From NCBI GenBank assembly GCA_934489735.1, contig CAKSSR010000005.1, positions 1 through 64,000 on the forward strand: a stretch of DNA of 64,000 nt, in the 5' to 3' direction. The stretch is from an uncultured Eubacteriales bacterium (GTDB taxonomy: Bacteria > Bacillota > Clostridia > Oscillospirales > Acutalibacteraceae). The number at the start of each line of letters is the position of its first letter. Within the stretch, counting starts at the first letter, position 1. A program made the position numbers and the translations under genes. Shown here one piece after another: positions 44,061-54,151 of this stretch. The notes beneath the pieces are model-generated. The model saw nothing but the letters and a program-made list of their open reading frames with translations, was not told the origin of the DNA and ran no database searches.

Positions 44061-46142
44061 TTAGCAAAAGACTCTCTTATACAATCCTGCTTCTATTCCA
44101 AGTGACTCTGCACTTTTCTTTGCCAGGCATTCATCTACACCATTTATTACCAATTCTGCATAATGAAATGCTTCAATTTTATCCACAGCTCCTCCTATTC
44201 TACAAATTTTTTTACCAATTAAAAATTTCTCAGCTATTTCTGCCTGCATTTTGGCTTTACTCAAGTCTGTTCCTCTACCAATTGCTTTTGCAAAGCAACG
44301 TGCATAGAAGTCGCTCATTCCTTCCTTTCTCTTTTCTTCAAATACTGCCAACTGTTTTGCAGCCACATTAATATGTAAGCCGCTTGTTATCAATTCTGCA
44401 TAATATAACGAAGCCTCTTCACTATGTCCTTCATTAAATTTCTCATCCGCTATTATTGCCTGCCTTCTTGCTGCATCTTCGCCTATCATTTGTTTTAATG
44501 ACTTTTTATAAAATTGCAAAAACGTCTCACTTTTTTCTGATTTATTCTTCTGTTCGAATTGTTCCGCCTTTTCTCTTGCCATACCTTCGCTTAATCCACT
44601 CATTATTAAGTCTGAATAATATAATGCATAATCATAACTTTTCCCTTCGATTACTTCCCTTTCTGCTAATTTTGCTTGCTTTTCAATATCAAATATATAC
44701 ATACCTCTGTCATATAATTCTGCATAGAGCTTTGCATATGCTTCACTCCCACCTTCGCTTAGCTTCCACTCATAATTTTCTGTTCGTTGAGCTGCTGATT
44801 TCGAATTTAGACCGGAAGTTACTAGTTCGGCATACCTGAGTGAGTAATCGTAGCCCTTCCCTGTTGATATTGATTTCTTTGCTAACTTTGCTATTTTCTT
44901 TGCCTTTTCTCTATCTACTCCCTTGAATATCAAATGCACGTAAGCACGAGTAAAAATATCGCTTTTACCTTCTCTTTTTTTCTCAGCTTCAAATAATTCT
45001 GCTCGTTTTCTCGCCTCTGCTTCATCCACTTTATCAACTATCAAATCAGCATAATGTGTTGCATAAATACTGCTTTTCCCTTCAATAATTTCTTTCTCTG
45101 CTATTGTTGCCAGTCTTTCCACTTTAGCTCTATTTACTCCTCCATCATATTCGCCAAATACGAAGCTGTCAGTACAATAGTGTGCATAAATATGCGCATA
45201 AATATCGCTCTTCTTTTTAACCATCCTTTCAAATTCAAATAACTGCTCTTTCGATTTATAATCCGCTTGGCCACGAGTTATCAATTCTGCATAGTATAAC
45301 GAAGCTTTTTTGCTATGTCCCTCTTTAAATTTTCTCTCCGCTATATCCGCTTGCTCGACTGCCTTATCATATTTTATTTCTCTATTAATCGATCCCAAGA
45401 AAAAGTATGCATAAATGTTATCCTGTCTAATTTTGTTTTCAAATATTTCTGCCTGCTTCCTTGCCTCATCCTCACTCATACCTTTAATAAATCTCAATGT
45501 TGCATACTGAAGTATATAAATATTAGATTTGTCGCTCTTTATTTCTTCATCTATTGCAGACGCATTTAACCCATTTTCTATCATTTCCCTAAAAATATGT
45601 GCACATCTATCCCTCGAGCCTTCAATTAGATCATTTTTATTTAACTTCGGCAAACTTTTGTCTACCGACAAGTCTCTAGGCATAAAGTCTATACAAGTGC
45701 GATATAGGGTTGGCGGAGACGATTTGAAGAAACCTGGGAAATACTGCTTTGATCCTGACAATTCTTCATCTACTTTAACTATATATTCAATTTCATCTCT
45801 AGTAACACCAGCTGCAGCCAACTTAATGCGTGTGTCCTTACAAATTCTTTTACGCTTACGTCCTTTCAGTTCAGATAAATATTTTTCCATTTCCTTTCTT
45901 GCCTGATCCTCACTCATTCCATCATAAACTATCATTTTAGCATAACGTTTTGCATAAAGTACACATTTCCCTGACGAAAGTTCCCGATAAAATATTGTTT
46001 CTGAAGCAACTCGCTTAGCTATTTCAGCTTCTTCACTTACTTTTGCATCCTTTCCTTCCATTGCCATCGAGTTTATCCCTGATAGCATCATTCCCAATCC
46101 TATTACGCATGTTGATATCTTTAATAAATTAATCTTTTTCAT
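44061..46142 (-). CDS. Secreted repeat protein R6 with C-terminal Phe-Cys
   Basis: A 693-residue member, last of five tandem paralogues. The shared signal peptide (STCVIGLGMMLSGINSMAM) is followed by one repeat (GKCVLYAKRYAKMIV), a basic stretch (KGRKRKRICKD), a non-repeat segment with IDFMPRDLSVDKSLPKLNKN, and then about ten diverged repeats (GKSSIYATHYADLIV, GKSYDYALYYSDLIM). The protein ends VFC. All five paralogues end in Phe-Cys. ATG 46142 follows GGAGAAAGAAT. About 190 bases without a gene follow up to the next gene, holding its promoter. Confidence 0.82.
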   Translation of the reverse strand: MKKINLLKISTCVIGLGMMLSGINSMAMEGKDAKVSEEAEIAKRVASETIFYRELSSGKCVLYAKRYAKMIVYDGMSEDQARKEMEKYLSELKGRKRKRICKDTRIKLAAAGVTRDEIEYIVKVDEELSGSKQYFPGFFKSSPPTLYRTCIDFMPRDLSVDKSLPKLNKNDLIEGSRDRCAHIFREMIENGLNASAIDEEIKSDKSNIYILQYATLRFIKGMSEDEARKQAEIFENKIRQDNIYAYFFLGSINREIKYDKAVEQADIAERKFKEGHSKKASLYYAELITRGQADYKSKEQLFEFERMVKKKSDIYAHIYAHYCTDSFVFGEYDGGVNRAKVERLATIAEKEIIEGKSSIYATHYADLIVDKVDEAEARKRAELFEAEKKREGKSDIFTRAYVHLIFKGVDREKAKKIAKLAKKSISTGKGYDYSLRYAELVTSGLNSKSAAQRTENYEWKLSEGGSEAYAKLYAELYDRGMYIFDIEKQAKLAEREVIEGKSYDYALYYSDLIMSGLSEGMAREKAEQFEQKNKSEKSETFLQFYKKSLKQMIGEDAARRQAIIADEKFNEGHSEEASLYYAELITSGLHINVAAKQLAVFEEKRKEGMSDFYARCFAKAIGRGTDLSKAKMQAEIAEKFLIGKKICRIGGAVDKIEAFHYAELVINGVDECLAKKSAESLGIEAGLYKRVFC

Positions 46143-46235
46143 ATTCTTTCTCCAATTCTTTTATTTAATTTTTTCAAACAAATGGTTGCCAAAGGCTAAC
46201 CTTTCCTATCATATTCCAACTTTTTTTCTAAATTT
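46143..46235 (-). repeat. Conserved intergenic spacer, copy 1
   Basis: 93 bases between the genes at 46236 and 44061, nearly identical to three other spacers in this operon. It holds GGTTAGCCTTTGGCAACC (small hairpin) and a fixed Shine-Dalgarno (TTGGAGAAAGAAT). Confidence 0.85.
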
Positions 46236-48821
46236 TTAGCAAAAACATTCTCTAACAAATCCAATTCCATAAACAATGTTTTTTGATTTTTTCTCAGCAT
46301 CACATTCATCAATTCCATAGCTCAACAATTCTGCATTATAAAATGATAAATACTTCGCATACGCATAATGTTTATAATATGTATACTTTAATTCCGTAAC
46401 AACTTCTTCGATATCTTTACGGATACGCTCTCCTCTAAGTACATCAAATAACTCTTTTGATACTCTTACTTCCCCTGTAACTGTATCATAGTTCACATAG
46501 TCTCTATACATAAGAGCGACGCCATCATCTGGCTTAGTATATTTTTCAAGAAATAGTTTTTCAGCTGTTTCTGCTTGTCTCCTAGCCGTATCAGCAAATA
46601 CTCCTCTGCCAATTGATTTTGCAAAGAATCGCGCATAAAGGTCGCCTTTCCCTATCTTCATCTGTTCTTCAAATGCTGCTAACTGTCTCGTTATTTTATC
46701 AATATCAATGTCATGCGTTATTAGTTCTGCATAATATAATGAAGCTTCTTTGCTATGACCTTCTTTAAACTTTTCTTCCGCTATTTTTGCCTGTCTCATA
46801 GCTATATTTGCATTTACTTCCCGTTCTGTTGATATTGAAAGAAATTCTAAAAAAGTCTCACTCTTTTCTGCCTTTATTCTTTGCTCGAATTGTTCTATTT
46901 CTTCCCTTGCCGCACTCTCACTTAATCCTTTAATTATTAATTCTGAATACTTCAATGCATATTCATAGCTTCTGCCGTTTATTATTTCGCTTTCTGCTGT
47001 TGTTGCTTGTCTTTCTATATCAATTACATTCGTACCCCTAGCATATAGTTCTGAATAGAGTCTTATATATGTCTCGCTCTTTCCTTCTCTCATCATCCGA
47101 CTAGCGCCCCAACATAGTCTTTCAGCTTTTTTCTCGTCTATGCCATAACATATTACCAATTTTGCATACCAGATCGCTCTATCTTCGTTATCTTTCTTAT
47201 CACGCACTCTGCTCTCTGCCATCTTCACAATTCTTAATGCTTTATTTTCATAAAATCCTTCACCCATGACACGTGCATAAAGACTTATAAATTCATCACT
47301 TTTAATTCCTGTAAACTTGCTCCTCCCAATTTCAAAGAATTCTGCACACTTTCTTGCTTTAGCTTCATTCATTCCTTTGCTTACAAGTTTAGTATAATAA
47401 GTTGCATAAGTACTACTTTTCCCACTCAATACTTCTCTTTCTGCTATTGCTGTTAGCCTTTTCACCTTAGCCAAATTTATATCCGGACTCTTGACTTTTT
47501 TCCTCGTAGGCTTCATTACACTTTTAACGAGATAATATGCATAAAGATACGCATGGACTTCGCTTTCCCCTTCTTCAATCAGACGTTCATATTCATCTAT
47601 ATATTTGCCTGCCACATAGTCATTTGCTCCCTGGATTATCAAATCTACATAACATAACGAATTCTTTCTACTATGGCCTTCTTTAAATTTCTTATATGCC
47701 ACCTCCGTACAAGCAATAGCTGTATTATATTCTAATCCTGTATTAAGTAATTCCACAAAGAAGTATGCAAAATCTTCATCATTTTTGATTTTACTCTCTA
47801 ATTCCTCCGCTCCCTTTCTCATCTCATCTTCTTCAAGTCTCCATGATGACCAATAACTTTTTTGTTTCAAGTAGTGGAATGCACAAACATTTGCCCCTCT
47901 TTCCTTAATTTCTTCTTCTATTTCATCGCTGGATAGTTGTCTCCTACTACCTACCTCTCCTTCTAAAAGTTCTCCAAAAAGGCGTGTATAAACATTATCG
48001 GATCCTTCAATAAGTTCCTTTCTAGTCAACTTTAGCACACTTTCATCTTTCCAAAATTCCATCGGTATAAAATCTTTCCCAGAATAATCAATTTTCGCCG
48101 AAGATTCCGCCTGAGATTTCGCTGGAGCAGGTTCATATAAAGAATCAAGGAAACGTCTTCTGAAATCTTCTGCACTTGCCAACCCTCTCTTTATCTTTAA
48201 TTTAACTTCCGTTTCCCATTCTGCTTCTTTTTCATCGCAGCCATCTACAACTAATTTAGCATAAATTTCTGAAAATTCTTCGTCATTTTTAAAAACACAT
48301 CTACGTTTTTCAAATATGTTTGCTAGTAACTCTGCCTGGCTCTTATCAATACCCTTCACAACTACTAATTTGGCATAATATTCTGCATAAATCTCACTTT
48401 TGCCTGATGCAAGTTCTTTATTATATACTTCTTCGAATGCAGCCCGCTTGCTTTCTTCGATTTCTTCATCTGTTTCTGTATCTGTATTCTCGCTTTCTGA
48501 TGCAGTGACATATTCTATAAAAAGTCTATTCTTTTCAAATTTCTTCTCCGAGCTCAAATACACTTCCATCGCACATCTTGCCATATCCTCATGGATTCCA
48601 TCCACGGCTACCATTTTGGCAAAATGCTCCGCATAAAACTCACCTTTTCCCGATGCAATTTCTTTATCAAATACTTCTTTAAAGGTAGCTCGTTTACTTT
48701 CTTCGATCCCTGCACTTACATCTGAATATCTTTTTTCCATCGCCATCGAGTTTATCCCTGATAGCATCATTCCCAATCCTATTACGCATGTTGACATCTT
48801 TAACAAATTAGTCTTTTTCAT
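46236..48821 (-). CDS. Secreted repeat protein R7 with C-terminal Phe-Cys
   Basis: An 861-residue paralogue with the shared signal peptide. It carries two N-terminal repeats (GKGEFYAEHFAKMV, GKSEIYAEYYAKLVV) each followed by an acidic linker. A conserved non-repeat block (FIPMEFWKDESVLKLTRKEL) comes next, then diverged repeats (GKSSTYATYYTKLV, GRSYEYALKYSELI) and the GHSKEASLYYAELI unit common to the group. The end is RECFC. It is highly similar over its whole length to the gene at 51520, also at the DNA level, implying recent duplication or gene conversion. Confidence 0.82.
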   Translation of the reverse strand: MKKTNLLKMSTCVIGLGMMLSGINSMAMEKRYSDVSAGIEESKRATFKEVFDKEIASGKGEFYAEHFAKMVAVDGIHEDMARCAMEVYLSSEKKFEKNRLFIEYVTASESENTDTETDEEIEESKRAAFEEVYNKELASGKSEIYAEYYAKLVVVKGIDKSQAELLANIFEKRRCVFKNDEEFSEIYAKLVVDGCDEKEAEWETEVKLKIKRGLASAEDFRRRFLDSLYEPAPAKSQAESSAKIDYSGKDFIPMEFWKDESVLKLTRKELIEGSDNVYTRLFGELLEGEVGSRRQLSSDEIEEEIKERGANVCAFHYLKQKSYWSSWRLEEDEMRKGAEELESKIKNDEDFAYFFVELLNTGLEYNTAIACTEVAYKKFKEGHSRKNSLCYVDLIIQGANDYVAGKYIDEYERLIEEGESEVHAYLYAYYLVKSVMKPTRKKVKSPDINLAKVKRLTAIAEREVLSGKSSTYATYYTKLVSKGMNEAKARKCAEFFEIGRSKFTGIKSDEFISLYARVMGEGFYENKALRIVKMAESRVRDKKDNEDRAIWYAKLVICYGIDEKKAERLCWGASRMMREGKSETYIRLYSELYARGTNVIDIERQATTAESEIINGRSYEYALKYSELIIKGLSESAAREEIEQFEQRIKAEKSETFLEFLSISTEREVNANIAMRQAKIAEEKFKEGHSKEASLYYAELITHDIDIDKITRQLAAFEEQMKIGKGDLYARFFAKSIGRGVFADTARRQAETAEKLFLEKYTKPDDGVALMYRDYVNYDTVTGEVRVSKELFDVLRGERIRKDIEEVVTELKYTYYKHYAYAKYLSFYNAELLSYGIDECDAEKKSKNIVYGIGFVRECFC

Positions 48822-48913
48822 ATTCCTTCTCCAATTCTTTTATTTAATTTTTTCTAACAAATGGTTGCCAAAGGCTAACCTTTCTTATCCTATTCCAACT
48901 TTTTTCTAAATCT
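48822..48913 (-). repeat. Conserved intergenic spacer, copy 2
   Basis: 92 bases between the genes at 48914 and 46236, almost the same as copy 1, including the GGTTAGCCTTTGGCAACC hairpin. Confidence 0.85.
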
Positions 48914-51427
48914 TTAGCAAAAGACTTTAAAATCGCATGCATTTTTATAAACAAATCTTCCTGAACTGTATCCAGCATCACTCTCTTCCATCCCGCTTAC
49001 TAACAATTCTGCATTGTAAAATGATTTAAACTTCGCATGTTCAAAATATTCTCGATATAAACATCTTACTGCTTCAATCGTTTCTCCATTGTCTTTGACT
49101 TTTTCAAGTGTTTTTTCTGACACTACTAATTCTCCATTAGATGCATCATAATTTATATCATACTTATAAAGATAACCATTTGGCTCAAAGTATTTTTCAA
49201 AAAACAATCTTTCAGCTGTTTCTGCTTGCTTTCTAGCCGTATCAATATCTAACCCTCTGCCAATTGATTTTGCAAAAAATCTTGCATAAAGATCGCTTTT
49301 TCCTACTCTCATCTGTCCTTCAAATACTTCCATTTGTCTCATTGCTTTATTAATACGTAAGCCGCTTGTCATTAGTTCTGCATAATATAATGAAGCTTCT
49401 TTGCTATGACCTTCTTTAAACTTTTCTTCCGCTATTATTGCCTGCCTTGTAGCTTTGCTTTCCTTTAGTCCCTTTTCTGTTGACTTAGAGAAAAATTCTA
49501 AGAAAATCTTACTCTTTTTCGTTCTTCTTTCCTGCTCAAACTGTTCTGCCTTTCTCCTTGCCATACCTTCGCTTAATCCGCCCACTATCAATTCTGAATA
49601 ATATAATGCATAATCGTAACTTTTTCCTTCTATTACTTCTCTTTCTGCTATCGTTGCTTGTCTTTCTATATCAAACATATATGTCCCTCTGTCATATAGC
49701 TCTGAGTAAAACTTCACATATATCTTACTCTTTCCGCTTTTCAGCATCGAAACAACTTTTGAGCTCAAAGTTCTAGCTTTTTTCTCACTTATACCATTCA
49801 GTATCACTAATTTTGCATAACAGATTGCCCTATCCTCGTCAGAATCTGCTCCTTTTTCTGCCATTGTCGCAATCTCATTTGCTTTATTTTCATCCATTCC
49901 TTCACACATAAGACGTGCACAAATACGTATGAAAGTATCGCTCTTCGTCCCTGCAAATTTACTCTTTCCAATTTCAAATAATTCTGCACGTTTTCTTGCT
50001 TCGGCCTCATCTACTCCTTCATTTATCAAACCAGTATAGTGGAATGCATAAATGTTGCTTTTCCCACTCAATACTTCTTTCTCTGCCATTGTTGCCATTC
50101 TTTCTACTTTAGCTAAATCTGTAACTGGATCCTTAACTCTTTTTGCTTCAGGTTTTATTACTTCTTTAACGAGATAATATGCATAAAAATGTGCATAAGG
50201 CTCGCTTTTCCCTTTTTTAATCAGACGCTTAAACTCATCTATATATTGACTTGCTGTACTGGGAGCTACCCTTTTAGCTACTAATCCCGCATAATACAAT
50301 GAATCCTCTCTGCTATTACCTTTTTTAAATCTTTCACATGCCATTTCTGCCCCTTCAACAGCTTCATTATATTTTAATCCTTTATTAATTAATTCCACAA
50401 AGAAATATGAAAAGTCTCCGTCATTTTTTATTTTATTTTCAATTTCCTCTGCTCGCTCTCTTTCCCAACTTTCTGTAAAGTGCCATCCCAAATCACTCTT
50501 TCGTTTTAAATAGTGAAATGCGTAAATATTTGTCTTTCCATTCCTAATTTCTCTTTCTATTTCGCTACTGTCTATTCCCTTATCTATTATCTGTTTAAAG
50601 AAACGTTTATAAAAATTATTAGATCCTTCAATAAGTTCCCTTCTGGTTACTTTTATCGCACTCTCAGCTGTCAAAAATTCCATCGGTATAAAATCTTTCC
50701 CTACATAATCCATTTCTGCTGGCATAGAATAAATATAAGGATTAATACGACGTTTTGGTGGCACTTTTTTATTCATTGACTCAGCCTTTATCTGTAGTCT
50801 AGCTTTTGTTTCCCATTTAGCTTCTTTCTCTCTATAGCCATCCGCAATTAGTTTAGCACAACCTTCTGAAAATTCTTTACCCCTCTCTGAACTTGTCATA
50901 TATCTATCAAATATTTTTGCTCTTATTTCTGCCTGACTCCTATCAATGCCATCCACGACTACCAATTTTGCATAATGTTCTGCATAAAGTTCACTTTTCC
51001 CTGATGCAAGCTCTTGATTATATACTTTCTCAAAGGCAGCTCGTTTACTTTCTTCAATCTCTTCACTTGTTTCAGTTTCTTCTTCTCCATATAATTCGTT
51101 CATACGTTCTGCAGCATATAATCTATTTCTTGCTATTGCACAATCTAGTGTCCAGTCTTCTGCAAGCATTCCTGCTGAACATCGTGCCAGACTTTCTTCA
51201 ACGCCATCCACAACTACTAATTTGGCATAATTCCTCGCATAAATTTCACGTTTGCCTGATATAATCTCTTGATTGTATACTTCCTCAAAGGCAGCTCGTT
51301 TACTTTCTTCGATCCCTGCACTTACATCTGAATATCTTTTTTCCATCGCCATCGAGTTTATCCCTGATAGCATCATTCCTAACCCTATTACGCACGTTGA
51401 CATCTTTAACAAATTAGTTCTTCTCAT
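48914..51427 (-). CDS. Secreted repeat protein R8 with C-terminal Phe-Cys
   Basis: An 837-residue paralogue with the shared signal peptide and the same start of the mature protein as R7 (EKRYSDVSAGIEESKRA). Layout as in R7: two repeats with linkers, the FIPMEFLTAESAIKVTRREL block, then diverged repeats (GKSNIYAFHYTGLI, GKSYDYALYYSELIV, GHSKEASLYYAELM). The end is DFKVFC. The first part is almost identical to R7 while the middle differs, which suggests mosaic exchange between paralogues. Confidence 0.82.
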   Translation of the reverse strand: MRRTNLLKMSTCVIGLGMMLSGINSMAMEKRYSDVSAGIEESKRAAFEEVYNQEIISGKREIYARNYAKLVVVDGVEESLARCSAGMLAEDWTLDCAIARNRLYAAERMNELYGEEETETSEEIEESKRAAFEKVYNQELASGKSELYAEHYAKLVVVDGIDRSQAEIRAKIFDRYMTSSERGKEFSEGCAKLIADGYREKEAKWETKARLQIKAESMNKKVPPKRRINPYIYSMPAEMDYVGKDFIPMEFLTAESAIKVTRRELIEGSNNFYKRFFKQIIDKGIDSSEIEREIRNGKTNIYAFHYLKRKSDLGWHFTESWERERAEEIENKIKNDGDFSYFFVELINKGLKYNEAVEGAEMACERFKKGNSREDSLYYAGLVAKRVAPSTASQYIDEFKRLIKKGKSEPYAHFYAYYLVKEVIKPEAKRVKDPVTDLAKVERMATMAEKEVLSGKSNIYAFHYTGLINEGVDEAEARKRAELFEIGKSKFAGTKSDTFIRICARLMCEGMDENKANEIATMAEKGADSDEDRAICYAKLVILNGISEKKARTLSSKVVSMLKSGKSKIYVKFYSELYDRGTYMFDIERQATIAEREVIEGKSYDYALYYSELIVGGLSEGMARRKAEQFEQERRTKKSKIFLEFFSKSTEKGLKESKATRQAIIAEEKFKEGHSKEASLYYAELMTSGLRINKAMRQMEVFEGQMRVGKSDLYARFFAKSIGRGLDIDTARKQAETAERLFFEKYFEPNGYLYKYDINYDASNGELVVSEKTLEKVKDNGETIEAVRCLYREYFEHAKFKSFYNAELLVSGMEESDAGYSSGRFVYKNACDFKVFC

Positions 51428-51519
51428 ATTCTTTCTCCAATTCTTCTATTTAATTTTTTCAAACAAATGGTTACCAAAAGCTAACCTTTCTTATCCTATT
51501 CCAACTTTTTTCTAAATCT
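51428..51519 (-). repeat. Conserved intergenic spacer, copy 3
   Basis: 92 bases between the genes at 51520 and 48914. The hairpin reads GGTTAGCTTTTGGTAACC, keeping 5 pairs with changes on both sides relative to copies 1 and 2. Confidence 0.85.
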
Positions 51520-54060
51520 TTAGCAAAAACATCCTCCAAATAATCTAATTAAGCAAGTAGATTCTTTTGTACTTTTCTCAGCATCACATTCATTCATTCC
51601 ACCGACCAATAATTTTGAATGATAAAATGACAAATGCTTCGCATACGCATAATGTTTATAATATGTATATTTTAAATCCTTAACAAATTCTTCGATATCT
51701 TTATGAATACGCTCTTTTCTAAGTACATCAAATAACTCTTTTGATACTCTTATTTCTCCTGTAACTGTATCATAATTTACATAGTCTCCATACATAAGAG
51801 CGATGCCATCTGGTTTAATATATTTTTCAAAAAATAGTTTTACAGCTATTTCTGCTTGCCTCCTAGCTGTATCAACATCTAATCCTCTGCCAATTGATTT
51901 TGCAAAGAATCGTGCATAGAGGTCGCCTTTTCCTATCTTCATCTGTTCTTCAAATATTGCTAACTGTCTCATTGCTTCATCAATATCAAAGTCATTCATT
52001 ATTAGTTCTGCATAATATAATGAAGCTTCTTTGCTATGACCTTCTTTAAACTTTTCTTCCGCTATTTTTGCCTGTCTCATGGCTTCATTTGCATTTAGTT
52101 CCTGTTCCGTTGATCTTGAAAGAAATTCTAAAAAAGTCTTACCTGTCACTTGCTCGAATCGTTCTGTTTCTTTCCTTGCTTCATTCTCACTTAATCCTTT
52201 AACTATTAATTCTGAATACTTCAATGCATAGTCATAGCTTCTGCCGTTTATTACTTCTCTTTCTGCTATTGTTGCTTGTCTTTCTATATCAAGTATATCC
52301 GTACCTCTGGCATATAGTTCTGAATAGAATCTTATATATGTCTCGCTCTTTCCTTCTTTCATCATTCGACTAGCGCTCCAACGTAGGCCTTCAGCTTTTT
52401 CCCGGCATATACCATAACATGTTGTCAATTTTGCAAACCAGATCGCCCTATCTTCGTTATCTCTCTTATCACGCATTCTGATCTCTGCTATCTCTGCGAT
52501 TCTGAATGCTTTATTTTCACAAAATCCTTCACCCATGACACGCGCATAAAGACTTATAAATTCATCACTTCTAATTCCTGTAAGCTTTTTCTTCTCAATT
52601 TCAAAGAATTCCGCACACTTTCTTGCTTTAGCTTCATCCATTCCTTTGCTTACAAGTTTAGTATAATAAGTTGCATAAGTACTACTTTTCCCACTCAATA
52701 CTTCTCTTTCTGCTATTGCTGTTAGCCTTTTCACCTTAGCCAAATTTATACTCGGACTCTTGACTATTTTCCCAATAGGCTTTATTACACTTTTAACGAG
52801 ATAATATGCATAAAGATACGCATGAATTTCGCTTTCCCCTTCTTCAATTAGACGTTCATATTCATTTATATATTTGTCTGCCGCATAGTTACTTGCGCCC
52901 TGTGCTATCACATCTGCATAACATAACGAATTCTTTCTACTATGGCCTTCTTTAAATTTCTTATATGCCATCTCCGTACAAGTAATAACTTTATCATATT
53001 CTAATCCTGTATTAAGTAATTCCACAAAGAAGTATGCAAAATCTTCATCATTTTTAATTTTACTCTTTAATTCCTCTGCTTCCTTTCTTGCCTTATCTTC
53101 TCTAAATCCCCATACCCAACGATCTTTTTGTTTTAATAAGTAGTGAAATGTACAAATATTTGCCCCTCTTTCCTTAATTTCTCTTTCTATTTCATCGCTT
53201 GCTATCCCTCTACCTAGCTCTTTTTTAAAAAGGCGTGCATAAACATTATTTGATCCTTCAACAAGTTCCCTTCTAGTCAACTTTGGCACACTTTCATCTT
53301 TCCAAAATTCCATCGGTATAAAATCTTTCTCCACATGATAAATTTCCGCCGGAGATTCCGCTGGAAAAGGTTTATATAAAGAATCTTCGAAACGTTTTTC
53401 GAAATCTTCTGCACTCGCCAACCCTCTCTTTATCTTTAATTTAACTTCTGTTTTCCATTCCGCTTCTTTTTCACCGCAGCCATCTGCAACTAATTTAGCA
53501 TAAATTTCTGAAAACTCTTTGTCATTTTTAAAAATACATATACGTTCTTCAAACAAGTCTGCTCGTAACTCTGCCTGGCTCTTATCAATACCCTTCAAAA
53601 CTACTAATTTGGCATAATGTTCTGCATAAATTTCACTTTTACCTGATGCAAGTTCTTTATTATACACTTCTTCGAAAGCAGCTCGTTTGCTTTCTTCGAT
53701 TTCTTCATCTGTTTCTGTCTCTGTATTCTCGTATTCTGATGCAGCCTTATATTCTATAAAAAGTTTATCCTTTTCAAGTTTCTTCACCGATCTCAAATAC
53801 ATTTTTATCGCACATCTTGCCATATCCTCATGGATTCCATCCACAGCTACCATTTTAGCAAAACGTCTCGCATAAAACTCACTTTTCCCCGATGCAATTG
53901 CTTTATCAAATACTTTTTTAAAAGTAGCTCGCTTAACTTTTTCAGTCTCTTCACTTGCTTTTGTATCTTTTTCTTCCATTGCCATCGAGTTTATCCCTGA
54001 TAGCATCATTCCCAATCCTATTACGCACGTTGACATCTTTAACAAATTAATTCTTCTCAT
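51520..54060 (-). CDS. Secreted repeat protein R9 with C-terminal Phe-Cys
   Basis: An 846-residue paralogue, closest to R7. After the shared signal peptide come GKSEFYARRFAKMV and GKSEIYAEHYAKLVV units, the FIPMEFWKDESVPKLTRREL block, and diverged repeats through GHSKEASLYYAELIM and GKGDLYARFFAKSIG. The C-terminus is GGCFC. Long runs of the nucleotide sequence match 46236-48821, so recombination between the two would delete the gene in between. Confidence 0.82.
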   Translation of the reverse strand: MRRINLLKMSTCVIGLGMMLSGINSMAMEEKDTKASEETEKVKRATFKKVFDKAIASGKSEFYARRFAKMVAVDGIHEDMARCAIKMYLRSVKKLEKDKLFIEYKAASEYENTETETDEEIEESKRAAFEEVYNKELASGKSEIYAEHYAKLVVLKGIDKSQAELRADLFEERICIFKNDKEFSEIYAKLVADGCGEKEAEWKTEVKLKIKRGLASAEDFEKRFEDSLYKPFPAESPAEIYHVEKDFIPMEFWKDESVPKLTRRELVEGSNNVYARLFKKELGRGIASDEIEREIKERGANICTFHYLLKQKDRWVWGFREDKARKEAEELKSKIKNDEDFAYFFVELLNTGLEYDKVITCTEMAYKKFKEGHSRKNSLCYADVIAQGASNYAADKYINEYERLIEEGESEIHAYLYAYYLVKSVIKPIGKIVKSPSINLAKVKRLTAIAEREVLSGKSSTYATYYTKLVSKGMDEAKARKCAEFFEIEKKKLTGIRSDEFISLYARVMGEGFCENKAFRIAEIAEIRMRDKRDNEDRAIWFAKLTTCYGICREKAEGLRWSASRMMKEGKSETYIRFYSELYARGTDILDIERQATIAEREVINGRSYDYALKYSELIVKGLSENEARKETERFEQVTGKTFLEFLSRSTEQELNANEAMRQAKIAEEKFKEGHSKEASLYYAELIMNDFDIDEAMRQLAIFEEQMKIGKGDLYARFFAKSIGRGLDVDTARRQAEIAVKLFFEKYIKPDGIALMYGDYVNYDTVTGEIRVSKELFDVLRKERIHKDIEEFVKDLKYTYYKHYAYAKHLSFYHSKLLVGGMNECDAEKSTKESTCLIRLFGGCFC

Positions 54061-54151
54061 ATTCTTTCTCCAATTCTTCTACTTAATTTTTTCTAACAAA
54101 TGCTTGCCAAAAGCTAACCTTTCTTATTCTATTCCCATTTCTTCTAAATCT
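54061..54151 (-). repeat. Conserved intergenic spacer, copy 4
   Basis: 91 bases between the genes at 54152 and 51520, matching copies 1-3, with a weaker hairpin (GGTTAGCTTTTGGCAAGC). Confidence 0.8.
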
